A stretch of DNA of 64,000 nucleotides, taken from positions 3,680,991 to 3,744,990 of the forward strand of contig JAZAYU010000015.1 in NCBI GenBank assembly GCA_038501625.1. The letters are read 5' to 3'. This DNA is from Corbicula japonica. Lineage: Eukaryota > Mollusca > Bivalvia > Venerida > Cyrenidae. Below the pieces are notes generated by a model. It made no database searches, had not been told where the DNA came from, and saw only the letters and a list, made by a program, of their open reading frames with translations. The stretch's first letter is position 1. Each line of letters starts with the position of its first letter. Below are positions 48,498 through 59,100 of the stretch, in pieces. A program made the translations under genes and the position numbers.

Positions 48498-49081
48498 TTA
48501 ACCCATTACTCCATGACTTTTATGGCATGAGCAAACAGTGAAGATCCAGGGCACATCCGTGCGTTTCATCAGAGTCTACATTCTTGCATACCAGATCAGG
48601 TCATCCGGTGATTTCACCCGTGTAGGAAATTTCGATCCTACACCCCCCCGTGTAGAATGAGTCACGTGAGTGACGTCATATATTCAATTTATTGACGTCA
48701 TTTATAAAAAAGGTTAGCGTTAATGTCAATATTTCAGCATAAGGAAAATAAAAAAGTTTGTATACATACATAGAAATGTTATAGATAATAAAAGGTATGC
48801 AAGAAAAAGTATCTTGCATGAGACATTCGGTAAAGATAGAAAAATCTGTCACCTCGGGTGAACTGTTTTGGCGGGAACTCGGCAGAGCCTCGTTCCCGCA
48901 AAACAGTTAACCCTCGGTGACAGATTTTTCCATCTTCACCTCACACTCATGCATGATACTTATACTATTTACAATATAGATTCATTTTATGACAGAAGCC
49001 ATATGACGTGGATGTGCTTACTGATCTTGATCTACACTTGTCACACATGATAATACATCAATATATGGGGTGAAGGATTAA
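48498..49081. mobile_element. MITE split by a foldback insertion
   Basis: TTAACCCATTACTCCATGAC start (48498) and GGGGTGAAGGATTAA end (49081) frame a degenerate MITE whose middle (about 48605-48985) is unrelated sequence containing the 48809-48959 hairpin. Confidence 0.65.
48809..48959. repeat. Long imperfect hairpin (foldback element)
   Basis: The arms pair with few mismatches: GTATCTTGCATGAG with CTCATGCATGATAC; GAAAAATCTGTCACC with GGTGACAGATTTTTC; AACTGTTTTGGCGGGAAC with GTTCCCGCAAAACAGTT. The loop is TCGGCAGAGCCTC. Confidence 0.85.
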
Positions 49082-49140
49082 AGACACATTTCCCCACGTT
49101 CTTTGTTTAAGAAAAAGTCTTCAGTATTGCAGAGATTTTT

Positions 49141-50419
49141 TATGCCCTCACAAAGTGGGAGGCATATAGAGTTGCACTCGTCCGTCCGTCCGTACGTCCG
49201 TACGTCCCCAAATCTTGTGGCATCAACTCCTCCTAAACTATAAGGCGGATTTCTTTCAAACTTGCACAGATGATCAAGCAGGATGTGTAGATGATCGTAA
49301 AGAAAGGATTTTTTCCTGCGACCATTTTTACCAGAGTTATGGCCCTTTGTTAATTTCAGTTATAAAATCTTGTGGCGTCAACTCCTCCTAAACTAAAAGG
49401 CAGATTTCTTGCAAACTTGCACAGATGATGAAGCAGGATGTGTAGATAATCGTGAAGAAAGGATTTCTTCCTGCGACCATTTTTACCAGAGTTATGGCCC
49501 TTTGTTATATTCATTAATTAAATCTTGTGGCGTCAACTCCTCCAAAACTATAAGGCAGATTTCTTGCGAACTTGCACAGATGATGAAGCAGGATGTGTAG
49601 ATGATTGTAAAGAAAGGATTTTTTCCTGCGACCATTTTTACCAGAGTTATGGCCCCTTGTTAATTTCAGTAATTAAATCTTGTGGCATCAACTCCTCCAA
49701 AACTATAAGGCAGATTTCTTGCGAACTTGCACAGATGATGAAGCAGGATGTGTAGATGATCGTAAAGAAAGGATTTTTTCATGCGACCAGTTTTACCAGA
49801 GTTATGGCCCTTTGTTAATTTCAGCAATTAAATCTTGTGGCATCAACTCCTCCTAAACTACAGGGCAGATTTCTTGCAAACATGCACAGATGATGAAGCA
49901 GGATGTGTAGATGATCGTGAAGAAAGGATTTTTTCCTGCGTCTATTTTTACCAGAGTTATGGCCCTTTGTTTTTTTCAGTAATAATATCTTGTGGCATCA
50001 ACTCCTCATTTACTTTTGGACAGATTTCTTTCTAACTTGCACACATGATCAAGATGGCTGGGTAGATGATCATAAAAAAAAGATTTTTTTCTGCTGCCAT
50101 TTTTACCACAGTTATGGCCCTTTGTTCATTTCACTTACAAAATTTTGTGGCATCAACTTCACATTTTCTATTTGGCTGATTTCTTTCAAACTTGCACAGA
50201 TGATTAGACATGATGTGAAGATTGTTGTAAAGGACATTGTCTTGCAACAATTTTCACCACAGTTATGGCCTTTTGTTTATGTTAGTTATTAAATTTTGTG
50301 GCACTTACTCCTCATTTACTAATCATGATCACCTCATGTTGTTAATACCTGGTACAAAATTTTGTAACAAATGTTATTGCAGCAGTGGGGGCATCAGTGT
50401 CCTTTGGACACAGTCTAGT
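49141..50419 (+). mobile_element. Pearl-like/HINE-type element, family 4, long form (8 units)
   Basis: Head TATGCCCTCACAAAGTGGGA-GGCATATAG, (GTCC)n with GTAC variants (49179-49206), then eight units of about 155 bp, each starting AAATCTTGTGGC and containing GGCAGATTTCTTGCAAACTT and TTTTACCAGAGTTATGGCCC; the units decay toward the 3' end. The 3' end has a GTGTCC-TTT-GGACAC hairpin then AGTCTAGT. Open frames within are unit artefacts. Confidence 0.8.
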
Positions 50420-50854
50420 CTCTCAGCCATTATCTTGGGGAACACTACTAGTATTTCTTTTCCAATTTTGAAGGACATTTGTTTGGCCAATCCCTTCTAT
50501 AAGTATGTGGATCTTACTTTTCCTGAAAATATTTGTTTGAGGCTGTATTAACAAAGTAAGTCTACTTATCCATTGTTCAGCAGCACAAGGCAACTCCAAT
50601 TAATTCTTCTGAATTTGACATTAATCTATTGTAGCCTTGGTCTTTCTCTGCCTGTAACCAGTCATGCCATGGACTTGTTGTGCTTGATGATTTAGAGGTT
50701 TCCTAAATGTATGATAAAATCACCTTGGGGAACTTTGCTCCAGACCATTTGTTGAATCAGACTTTGGATGTACATAGCATTTAAATTTGGTTTTGTTGTA
50801 GCATTATATTTTGTTCGAGTTGAAATTTCGCGTGAGGGTGAAAGCAGGAATCCG
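50420..50854. other. Intronic spacer without recognised features
   Basis: Nothing supportable seen. Confidence 0.5.
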
Positions 50855-51019
50855 TACCATCTAATCAGGATCTAAACTGTTCCCTTTTAGAGACATTACG
50901 TTATTTCGAAATGCTACCAGTGCAGATCTAGATCAGACGGCATGGATGTGCCAGCTGATCTGAATCTACACTGGTCACACATGCATAAAAATGCGTATAT
51001 ATTTGGAGGAAAGGGTTAA
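50855..51019 (-). mobile_element. MITE, 5' truncated
   Basis: Starts within the first hairpin (ATCAGGATCTAAACTGTTCC); the second hairpin and GGAGGAAAGGGTTAA are intact. Confidence 0.85.
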
Positions 51020-51058
51020 CTGTCATGTTTTCCATTAGTAATTTTCAGTGAGGAATCA

Positions 51059-51276
51059 TTAACCCTTTCTTCTATATATATACTGCAACCAGTGTAGATC
51101 CAGATCAGCTGGACATCTGATCTGGATCTACACTGTGCATCTTGGTTAGGAATGAATCTAAAAGTGAACTGTGAAGATTCTGACCAGATGGCATGGATCA
51201 TTGGATATCATGGCTGATCCGGATCTACACTGTTTGCTCACACCACTAAAGGTGTGCATATGGAGAAAAGGGTTAA
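51059..51276 (+). mobile_element. Double-hairpin MITE
   Basis: TTAACCCTTTCTTC start and GGAGAAAAGGGTTAA end; the loop of the first hairpin is shortened. Confidence 0.88.
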
Positions 51277-51628
51277 ATAATGTAACTTAACCATACACTT
51301 GTCATCTAAGTCAATATGCCATTAATTTTTCTAGAGATGACTTATTGATGTCTTGCAGCTTAGAGCTTGCAATTATCTGTATTCCTGTAATGAAATTACA
51401 ACAGTGCAAACAGTATAATTCCTGTGCTTCATTACAAGGTTTGATTGAAATATGCCCCACAAATGACAGACTTTGTTTCATTTGTAAAGGCTTAGAACAG
51501 AGTAATTCATGACTTTGACATAAAACAATGCAGCATGCAGAAATTTGAGACAGGAGCTGACGTTGGTTGTCAATTCTGTTATGAAGCATGCCTTTTTGAA
51601 GCTTGATATTATGTTATATAGACGAGTT

Positions 51629-51933
51629 TTACCATTTACCTCATAGATATGACTTTTACCACATTGGGCACCAGGTAGATCCAGATCAGCCAACTTATTC
51701 AGCTTATTCAAGCCATTGATCTGGATCTAAACTATTTTCTGTTTAGATCTGCACTATTTTGTTTGTTTATTTCTGGCTGAGAAGCGAACAATGTAAATTC
51801 AGATCAGCCTGCAGGAATGTGGCACAAATCTTTATCTGCACTGCTGGTTTAAGATTAATTTGGTAATTTCTGATCAAGAAGTGAACTGTGTAGATTCTAA
51901 TCAGATGGCAAGAATCTGGATCGACACTAGTCA
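51629..51933. mobile_element. Degenerate, rearranged MITE
   Basis: Contains two linker-like segments (TTATTTCTGGCTGAGAAGCG and GGTAATTTCTGATCAAGAAG), so an internal segment was probably duplicated. Confidence 0.65.
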
Positions 51934-52223
51934 TGTGATGACAGGCCTGTCAGTGGAGCCGATGTTGAAGCAATAACAGAAGGTGTGGCTTAAAGTAGAG
52001 CTACTTAGTTAACAATGAAGAACATTTTGTCAATTATAAGTTCCTGTGCTACTTCTCAACGAAAATATCAGACGCCGTGCATTGTGCTTGATGTTTTGGT
52101 TGCAATCCAAAATCTTACTAAAATTGAAATTTGTAGTATATGCATCCATTTGTCACGGATTGTTATAGTACATTAAGGATAACTTGACAGTCATGTCACA
52201 AAAATTTCATTTAAATATGGCAC

Positions 52224-52345
52224 CAAAATGATAAAACTGAGAATGGAAACCAGTCTCAAATCTCAAGGATCTGATTAGATGAAATGGTGACTGGTTGCCA
52301 TTTCAGCCAATCAGATGCTTAAGATTTGAGACTAGTTTCAAATCA
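52224..52345. mobile_element. Palindromic MITE family 2, copy B
   Basis: GGAAACCAGTCTCAAATCTC and the complement of AGATTTGAGACTAGTTTC pair around a GCCATTTCAGCCAATCAGAT centre; outer ends decayed. It immediately precedes the tRNA-like sequence. Confidence 0.8.
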
Positions 52346-52347
52346 CA

Positions 52348-52420
52348 GCTCGGATAGCTCATTTGGGAGAGCACTCGCCCTGTAAGCGAGGGGTCCCGGG
52401 TTCGAGTCCCGGTCTTGCTG
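52348..52420 (+). tRNA. tRNA-Thr(TGT)-like sequence, probably a pseudogene or SINE head
   Basis: 73 nt foldable as a tRNA: D arm GCTC...GAGC, anticodon stem CTCGC/GCGAG with loop CCTGTAA (anticodon TGT, 52381-52383), T arm CCGGG-TTCGAGT-CCCGG. Box B (GGTTCGAGTCC) is perfect; box A TAGCTCATTTGG is near consensus. Against a working gene, the acceptor stem has two mismatches and wobble pairs (GCTCGGA with TCTTGCT), and position 33 is C instead of the nearly universal U. Confidence 0.5.
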
Positions 52421-52533
52421 CACATTCTTTTTCACCCTGTGACATTCAGCAATGGTTTATCAGCAAAAGGTTACTCGTCTCCTCTCATAGATGAGTGTTG
52501 ATCACCAGAATTTTTGCCATAAGATCATGTTTG

Positions 52534-52860
52534 GTTAACCCTATAGACACACCTTTATTGCGTGGGTATATTATGTGCGAACAGAGTAAATCCAGATTGG
52601 CTGGCAAATCTGTTCCATCTGATCTGGATCTGCACTGGTTGCATCTTGGTCAGAAATAACCAAATGAATCTAAAAGCGAACAGTGTAGATCTTGATTGAA
52701 TGGCAAGTGAATCTAAAAGCGAACAGTGTAGGTCTTGATTGAATGGCAAGTGAATCTAAAGCGAACAGTGTAGATCTTGATTGGATGGCACAGATTTGCC
52801 GTCTGATCTGGATCTTCACTGTTCGCCCACACAATATAGGTGTAAGGAGGAAAAGGTTAA
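52534..52860 (+). mobile_element. Double-hairpin MITE with a 43-bp x3 internal array
   Basis: TTAA at both ends. Linker plus left arm of hairpin 2 (GAATCTAAAAGCGAACAGTG to TTGATTGAATGGCAAGT) is repeated three times (from 52666, 52709 and 52752), the third lacking one A. The right arm GATCTTCACTGTTCGC follows once. Confidence 0.9.
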
Positions 52861-53140
52861 CATGGGGACATTATCCAACTTCCATTGCATTGTCATGTTA
52901 CAGAAATAGTGTAATAACTTTAACAATAATAGCAATAAATGTGCAATAAAGTAATGATCTAAAATGACTTAAACACCACTCTAATTCACTTATATTACTA
53001 TAGTACGTAAAAAAAAAGATGCTTACTTTTGGATAAAAATAGATATTATTACATAGGGATTTAAACCCAAGACTGCCAGATTCAAATATAACTGTTATTG
53101 TGTTGCGAACTAGGCAGTCAGAAATCATTTTAAATCTGGT

Positions 53141-53232
53141 CTGGAGGTTATAAAACTGACTGGTCGCCATTTCAGCCAGTCGGATGCTTGAGATTTCAGA
53201 CTGGTTTCTATGCTCAGTTTTATAACCTTGGG
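53141..53232. mobile_element. Palindromic MITE family 2, copy C
   Basis: GGTTATAAAACTGA and TCAGTTTTATAACC ends; the left arm is internally deleted. Right end ...ACCTTGGGC is intact. Confidence 0.8.
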
Positions 53233-54220
53233 CACAGGTTTGAACTTGCTTCTGAGTTCAGAAGTTATTTCAGTAACAATCCTTCATTCTGTGGTAGGTT
53301 CATTTTCAGACACAATATTTCAAAATTAAAAAAACAAGAAAAAGTGAAATATTATATACAATATAGATTGTTACTGTCTGCATTTTTAATGAAAACCACA
53401 AATGATTCATCACGACAAGATTATTTGAGTTTTAACAATATTAAACTTCCTTTTTATATCGTAGAAATGCGAACAAAATCCAATGCCTAAAATTAAGTTA
53501 GAAAGAAAAGCAATGCCGGCAGAATTCTTGAAATAAAGCGGCAGTTTTGCCCCCCAGAGACTTGGTATTTGGTCAAAATTTGTGTCTGGGTAAATGTTGA
53601 TGTGTAAAATGTAATCACAAATATGGGAGTTACATGTATATAGCATTTATTCCGGTAACATGCCACTGAGTATGATTATATTTCCTGTGGGTTTATTTTT
53701 TGCATATTTCATATTATTATACTATATCTCAATAGAAAAATAAAATTGCCATGCCATCTGCTTAAAATCTACACTGTTCGCTTCTTGGTCAGAAATAACC
53801 TAATGAATCATATATAAAAGACAACAATATACAATGTAGTCTGGAATTTGAAAATGTGAATCCATTGAGTTTCCTTTTCGGAGTGATACCAGATGTGTTT
53901 TCGATTTCCACAAGACAAGTGATATTAATAACATGCACTATAACTAGCACATATGTGTGCACAGAAAGTTGAAAACAAAATTGTGGCAACATGCAGTTAT
54001 GTCACAATTATACATTAATTTCCTTTGTCAGTTAAAAGCACAATTTTGGCCTTCTAATGAAGGATGAGGGATGCATGATTGCCGTATTTTTAATATCTCT
54101 GTTACAGACACAAACATGCTAGCAGCAAAAATTCAGACAGAAGCTGTATTATGAGAGTTTGAAATTGAATTTGATTTCATTTGTCTCAACAGAATATCAT
54201 TTAACCAAGTTTATTAAATC
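53233..54220. other. Intronic stretch with a MITE fragment
   Basis: The fragment at about 53747-53809 keeps ACACTGTTCGCTTCTTGGTC and AGAAATAACCTAATGAATCA. No gene. Confidence 0.5.
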
Positions 54221-54842
54221 CAGGCCTGCCAAAACTTCTTCATTAAAAATCTGGAGATTTTGTCAGAATAAGTCAATGATGATGACGACGACGACGATGA
54301 TGATGATGATGATGATGATGATGTTGTTTTTGTTTTAATGTTTTGTTTCTGCTGTTCACTATGACTGTGACTGAACAAAAATGATGATAATGACGATGAT
54401 GATGATTTTCTGATAGTTTTCTTTGTAATTATATTCTTCTAAAATTTTATAAATGATTTTTGCCGATTATGTTAGAAATGGTTGAAGAACATGTTTTAAA
54501 ATGACTTTTGTCTATTTTTACCATTCATTTTTTAACTGTTAAGATCTGTTTTTGACAATATTAGAATGAACGTGCAGTGAAAAAGATAAAGGCAGGTGAA
54601 ACATCGAGGCCCTTGTTTAGTTTATGACACGCGGTTATTGTATAGTTGTGCCAGAGGCATTGAAACTGCGTGTAACTGACCACGACCTCGTTATCTCGTT
54701 ATCTAGTAATAAACAGGAAATGTGCGACTGCAGTAGAATAACTTACGTTTATTGTACAACTTTTGACTATAAATCCGGAGATCCGGAGAAGTAACTTAAA
54801 ATCCTGAGATTCCGGACAAACTCCGGAGATTTGGCAGGCCTG
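54221..54842. mobile_element. Non-autonomous hAT-like element (622 bp)
   Basis: Terminal repeats CAGGCCTGCCAAAA and its complement TTTGGCAGGCCTG, with a hAT-type CAGG start. TTAAAT/TAAATA flanks suggest a worn duplication. It contains GAT/GAC microsatellites and repeated CCGGAGAT motifs; no transposase. Confidence 0.7.
54277..54324. repeat. (GAT/GAC)n microsatellite
   Basis: About 16 trinucleotides within the hAT-like element; a shorter run follows at 54381-54406. Confidence 0.95.
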
Positions 54843-55383
54843 TAAATATTGATCAGGAGAAAAATGTAATAAATAAATAAGCGGTATCTATTTTACAAGG
54901 ACATTTTTAAGGTGGATAACCTTATTCTTTATTGTTAGAAAATTCAAAGGGTTGATTATCAGTCTATAGATGTTGCTGTGTTACTTAACCTTTAAGGGCT
55001 GTCTACAGTCATCATTGCATGTTCATCGATAAAAAAGAAAATGATCAAAATCTCAAAAACATCAAAATTTCTTTCAGTGAAAATTTGAACAAATCAATGT
55101 TATTAATGTATCTTTATTTTGCATATGGTAAGACAGATTAGAACAGTGTGCTCGACCTTCATTTTCCTGGTCACATTAATGGGTGACAATCGTTAATTTC
55201 TATCTTCATTTATAATTGAAAATTCCTTAAAAAGGACACAACGTATTCTTGTCAGGACCATTATATGCAAGCCAAAATCTAACAGAAATCGAAATCTGTT
55301 GTAAATGTGGGTTTATAATCAGCCTGTTATTAGGACATGTTGATTAAAATTTATTCAAAAGGTAAAATAAATAGACAAACTAT
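54843..55383. other. Intronic spacer without recognised features
   Basis: Nothing supportable seen. Confidence 0.5.
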
Positions 55384-55640
55384 TATGCCCCCACAAAGTG
55401 GGAGGCATATAGAGTTGCACTCGTCCGTCCGTACATACGTCCCCAAATCTTGTGGCATCTACTCCTCCTAAACTATAAGGCGGATTTCTTTTAAACTTGC
55501 ACAGATGATCTAGCAGGATGTGTAGATGATCGTAAAGAAAGGATTTTTCCTGCGACCATTTTTACCAGAGTTATGGCCCTTTGTTATTAAAAATTATGTT
55601 GCAGCAGTGGAGGCATCAGTGTCTGAGGACACATTCTAGT
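55384..55640 (+). mobile_element. Pearl-like/HINE-type element, family 4, single-unit form
   Basis: Same head, microsatellite and first unit as 49141-50419, then directly the same 3' terminus (GCAGCAGTGG-AGGCATCAGTGTC-TGAGGACAC-ATTCTAGT). Only one core unit is present. The two copies are very similar where they overlap. Confidence 0.85.
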
Positions 55641-56131
55641 GGTTTAATAACTATGTCAGCCATAATGGATGTAAAAAAGAGTGAAATAACAACCTTTAAA
55701 GTAACATATTTCTGTTTCTAAAAATATGCCAGATAAGAGCGGTCAATAGATTCCTTCAAAACTTATGAACATTGATTAGCACATGGCAATATTTACATAC
55801 CATATACAACTTTCATGCTCTGTATGTTCTATGTGCATTCCGCTTGTCCGAATATTTCTATTTTTAGACAGAAACCAAATGGCGATACATCCTTATTGAT
55901 TATGAAACATCACTTTTAATTATCGCAAGCACTGGACTTACATGCTAACAATTGAATCTCATGTATGATTGATTATTGTTATTGTCAATCAGAAACAATA
56001 TCTAGAGGTTGAAAGCAAACAAGATTTTAAGTGATATGAAAAATAAAGAAGCAGATAGTACCTTTTTGCTAAAAATTCACTGAACAATATTAATTTTAAA
56101 CCTAATTGTACATTTTTTTTCTTTTTTTCAG
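55641..56131. other. 3' end of intron 1
   Basis: Unique-looking; ends in the pyrimidine tract TTTTTTTTCTTTTTTTCAG before exon 2. Confidence 0.6.
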
Positions 56132-56182
56132 GTTGCTTGTTTACAGACAATCTTTGTGGTGCAGAGTCATCATGTATAGATG
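56132..56182 (+). CDS. PTPRN: PTPRN/PTPRN2-like gene, coding exon 2 (RESP18-homology, cysteine-rich start)
   Basis: A 51-bp exon preceded by a long pyrimidine tract and AG (acceptor 56130-56131) and followed by GTAAGT (56183-56188). It is phase 1 on both sides. It encodes GCLFTDNLCGAESSCID, with cysteines at residues 39, 46 and 52 of the joined protein. Vertebrate PTPRN and PTPRN2 carry the same pattern at the start of the mature ectodomain: GCL, an LC pair, a third Cys, then D-x-x-F-G-x-C, which is completed here by exon 3. The last 30 or so bases of this exon plus its donor are the seed of the tandem array that fills the following intron. Despite its small size the exon is well supported by homology, phase and both splice sites. 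Confidence 0.88.
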
Positions 56183-59100
56183 GTAAGTGTGTATTCTGGC
56201 ATTGTAAATATAATTAGGGGTCAAGTAGGGGCTTTGTGGTGCAAAGTCATCGTGTATAGGTGGTAAGTGTGTATGCTGGCATTGTAAATATAATAAGGGG
56301 TCAAGTAGGGGCTTTGTGGTGCAAAGTCATCGTGTATAGGTGGTAAGTGTGTATGCTGGCATTGTAAATATAATAAGGGGTCAAGTAGGGGCTTTGTGGT
56401 GCAAAGTCATCATGTATAGGGGGTAAGTGTGTATGCTGGCATTGTAAATATAATAAGGGGTCAAGTAGGGGCTTTGTGGTGCAAAGTCATCGTGTATAGG
56501 TGGTAAGTGTGTATGCTGGCATTGTAAATATAATAAGGGGTCAAGTAGGGGCTTTGTGGTGCAAAGTCATTGTGTATAGGTGGTAAGTGTGTATGCTGGC
56601 ATTGTAAATATAATAAGGGGTCAAGTAGGGGCTTTGTGGTGCAAAGTCATCATGTATAGGTGGTAAGTGTGTATGCTGGCATTGTAAATATCATTAGGGG
56701 TCAAGTAGGGGCTTTGTGGTGCAAAGTCATCATGTATAGGGGGTAAGTGTGTATGCTGGCATTGTAAATATAATAAGGGGTCAAGTAGGGGCTTTGTGGT
56801 GCAAAGTCATCATGTATAGGGGGTAAGTGTGTATGCTGGCATTGTAAATATAATAAGGGGTCAAGTAGGGGCTTTGTGGTGCAAAGTCATCATGTATAGG
56901 TGGTAAGTGTGTATGCTGGCATTGTAAATATAATAAGGGGTCAAGTAGGGGCTTTGTGGTGCAAAGTCATCATGTATAGGTGGTAAGTGTGTATGCTGGC
57001 ATTCAAGTAAATATAATAAGGGGTCAAGTAGGGGCTTTGTGGTGCAAAGTCATCATGTATAGGTGGTAAGTGTGTATGCTGGCATTCAAGTAAAAGTAAC
57101 AAGGGGTCAAGTAGGGGCTTTGTGGTGCAAAGTCATCATGTATAGGTGGTAAGTGTGTATGCTGGCATTGTAAATATAATAAGGGGTCAAGTAGGGGCTT
57201 TGTGGTGCAAAGTCATCATGTATAGGTGGTAAGTGTGTATGCTGGCATTGTAAATATAATAAGGGGTCAAGTAGGGGCTTTGTGGTGCAAAGTCATCATG
57301 TATAGGGGGTAAGTGTGTATGCTGGCATTGTAAATATAATAAGGGGTCAAATAGGGGCTTTGTGGTGCAAAGTCATCATGTATAGGGGGTCAGTGTGTAT
57401 GCTGGTATTGTAAATATAAAAAGGGGTCAAATAGGGGCTTTGTGGTGCAAAGTCATCATGTATAGGTGGTAAGTGTGTATGCTGGCATTGTAAATATAAT
57501 AAGGGGTCAAATAGGGGCTTTGTGGTGCAAAGTCATCATGTATAGGGGGTAAGTGTGTATGCTGGCATTCAAGTAAATATAATAAGGGGTCAAGTAGGGG
57601 CTTTGTGGTGCAAAGTCATCATTTATAGGTGGTAAGTGTGTATGCTGGCATTCAAGTAAATATAATAAGGGGTCAAGTAGGGGCTTTGTGGTGCAAAGTC
57701 ATCATGTATAGGTGGTAAGTGTGTATGCTGGCATTCAAGTAAAAGTAACACGGGGTCAAGTAGGGGCTTTGTGGTGCAAAGTCATCATGTATAGGTGGTA
57801 AGTGTGTATGCTGGCATTGTAAATATAATAAGGGGTCAATTAGGGGCTTTGTGGTGCAAAGTCATCATGTATAGGTGGTAAGTGTGTATGCTGGCATTGT
57901 AAATATAATAAGGGGTCAAGTAGGGGCTTTGTGGTGCAAAGTCATCATGTATAGGTGGTAAGTGTGTATGTTAGCATTGTAAATATAATAAGGGGTCAAA
58001 TAGGGGCTTTCTGGTGCAAAGTCATCATGTATAGGTGGTAAGTGTGTATGCTGGCATTGTAAATATAATAAGGGGTCAAGTAGGGGCTTTGTGGTGCAAA
58101 GTCATCATGTATAGGTGGTAAGTGTGTATGCTGGCATTGTAAATATAATTAGGGGTCAAGTAGGGGCTTTGTGGTGCAAAGTCATCATGTATAGGTGGTT
58201 AGTGTGTATGCTGGCATTCAAGTAAATATAATAAGGGGTCAAGTAGGGGCTTTGTGGTGCAGTCATCATGTATAGGTGGTAAGGGTGTATGCTGGCATTC
58301 AAGTAAAAGTAACAAGGGGTCAAGTAGGGGCTTTGTGGTGCAAAGTCATCATGTATAGGTGGTAAGTGTGTATGCTGGCATTGTAAATTTAATAAGGGGT
58401 CAAGTAGGGGCTTTGTGGTGCAAAGTCATCATGTATAGGTGGTAAGTGTGTATGCTGGCATTGTAAATATAATAAGGGGTCAAGTAGGGGCTTTGTGGTG
58501 CAAAGTCATCATGTATAGGTGGTAAGTGTGTATGCTGGCATTGTAAATATAATAAGGGGTCAAATAGGGGCTTTGTGGTGCAAAGTCATCATGTATAGGG
58601 GGTCAGTGTGTATGCTGGTATTGTAAATATAATAAGGGGTCAAATAGGGGCTTTGTGGTGCAAAGTCATCATGTATAGGGGGTAAGTGTGTATGCTGGCA
58701 TTGTAAATATAATAAGGGGTCAGATAGGGGCTTTGTGGTGCAAAGTCATCATGTATAGGGGGTAAGTGTGTATGCTGGCATTCAAGTAAATATAATAAGG
58801 GGTCAAGTAGGGGCTTTGTGGTGCAAAGTCATCATGTATAGGTGGTAAGTGTGTATGCTGGCATTCAAGTAAATATAATAAGGGGTCAAGTAGGGGCTTT
58901 GTGGTGCAAAGTCATCGTGTATAGGGGGTAAGTGTGTATGCTGGCATTGTAAATATAATAAGGGGTCAAGTAGGGGCTTTGTGGTGCAAAGTCATCGTGT
59001 ATAGGTGGTAAGTGTGTATGCTAGCATTGTAAATATAATAAGGCGTCAAGTAGGGGCTTTGTGGCGCAAAGTCATCATGTATAGGTGGTAAGTGTGTATG

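Larger units (their letters stand above)
20398..56131 (+). other. Intron 1 of the PTPRN-like gene (35.7 kb, repeat-filled)
   Basis: Bounded by GTAAGT at 20398 and a pyrimidine-tract acceptor ending at 56131. Most recognisable content is transposon-derived and is listed separately. No other credible coding exon was found on either strand: the longer open frames here mostly coincide with MITE hairpins or tandem units. Confidence 0.7.

Noticed and set aside
49409..50292. Repeated frames with CTDDEAGCVDDREERI-like peptides
   Set aside because: Produced by the 155-bp tandem unit; not a conserved cysteine-rich domain.
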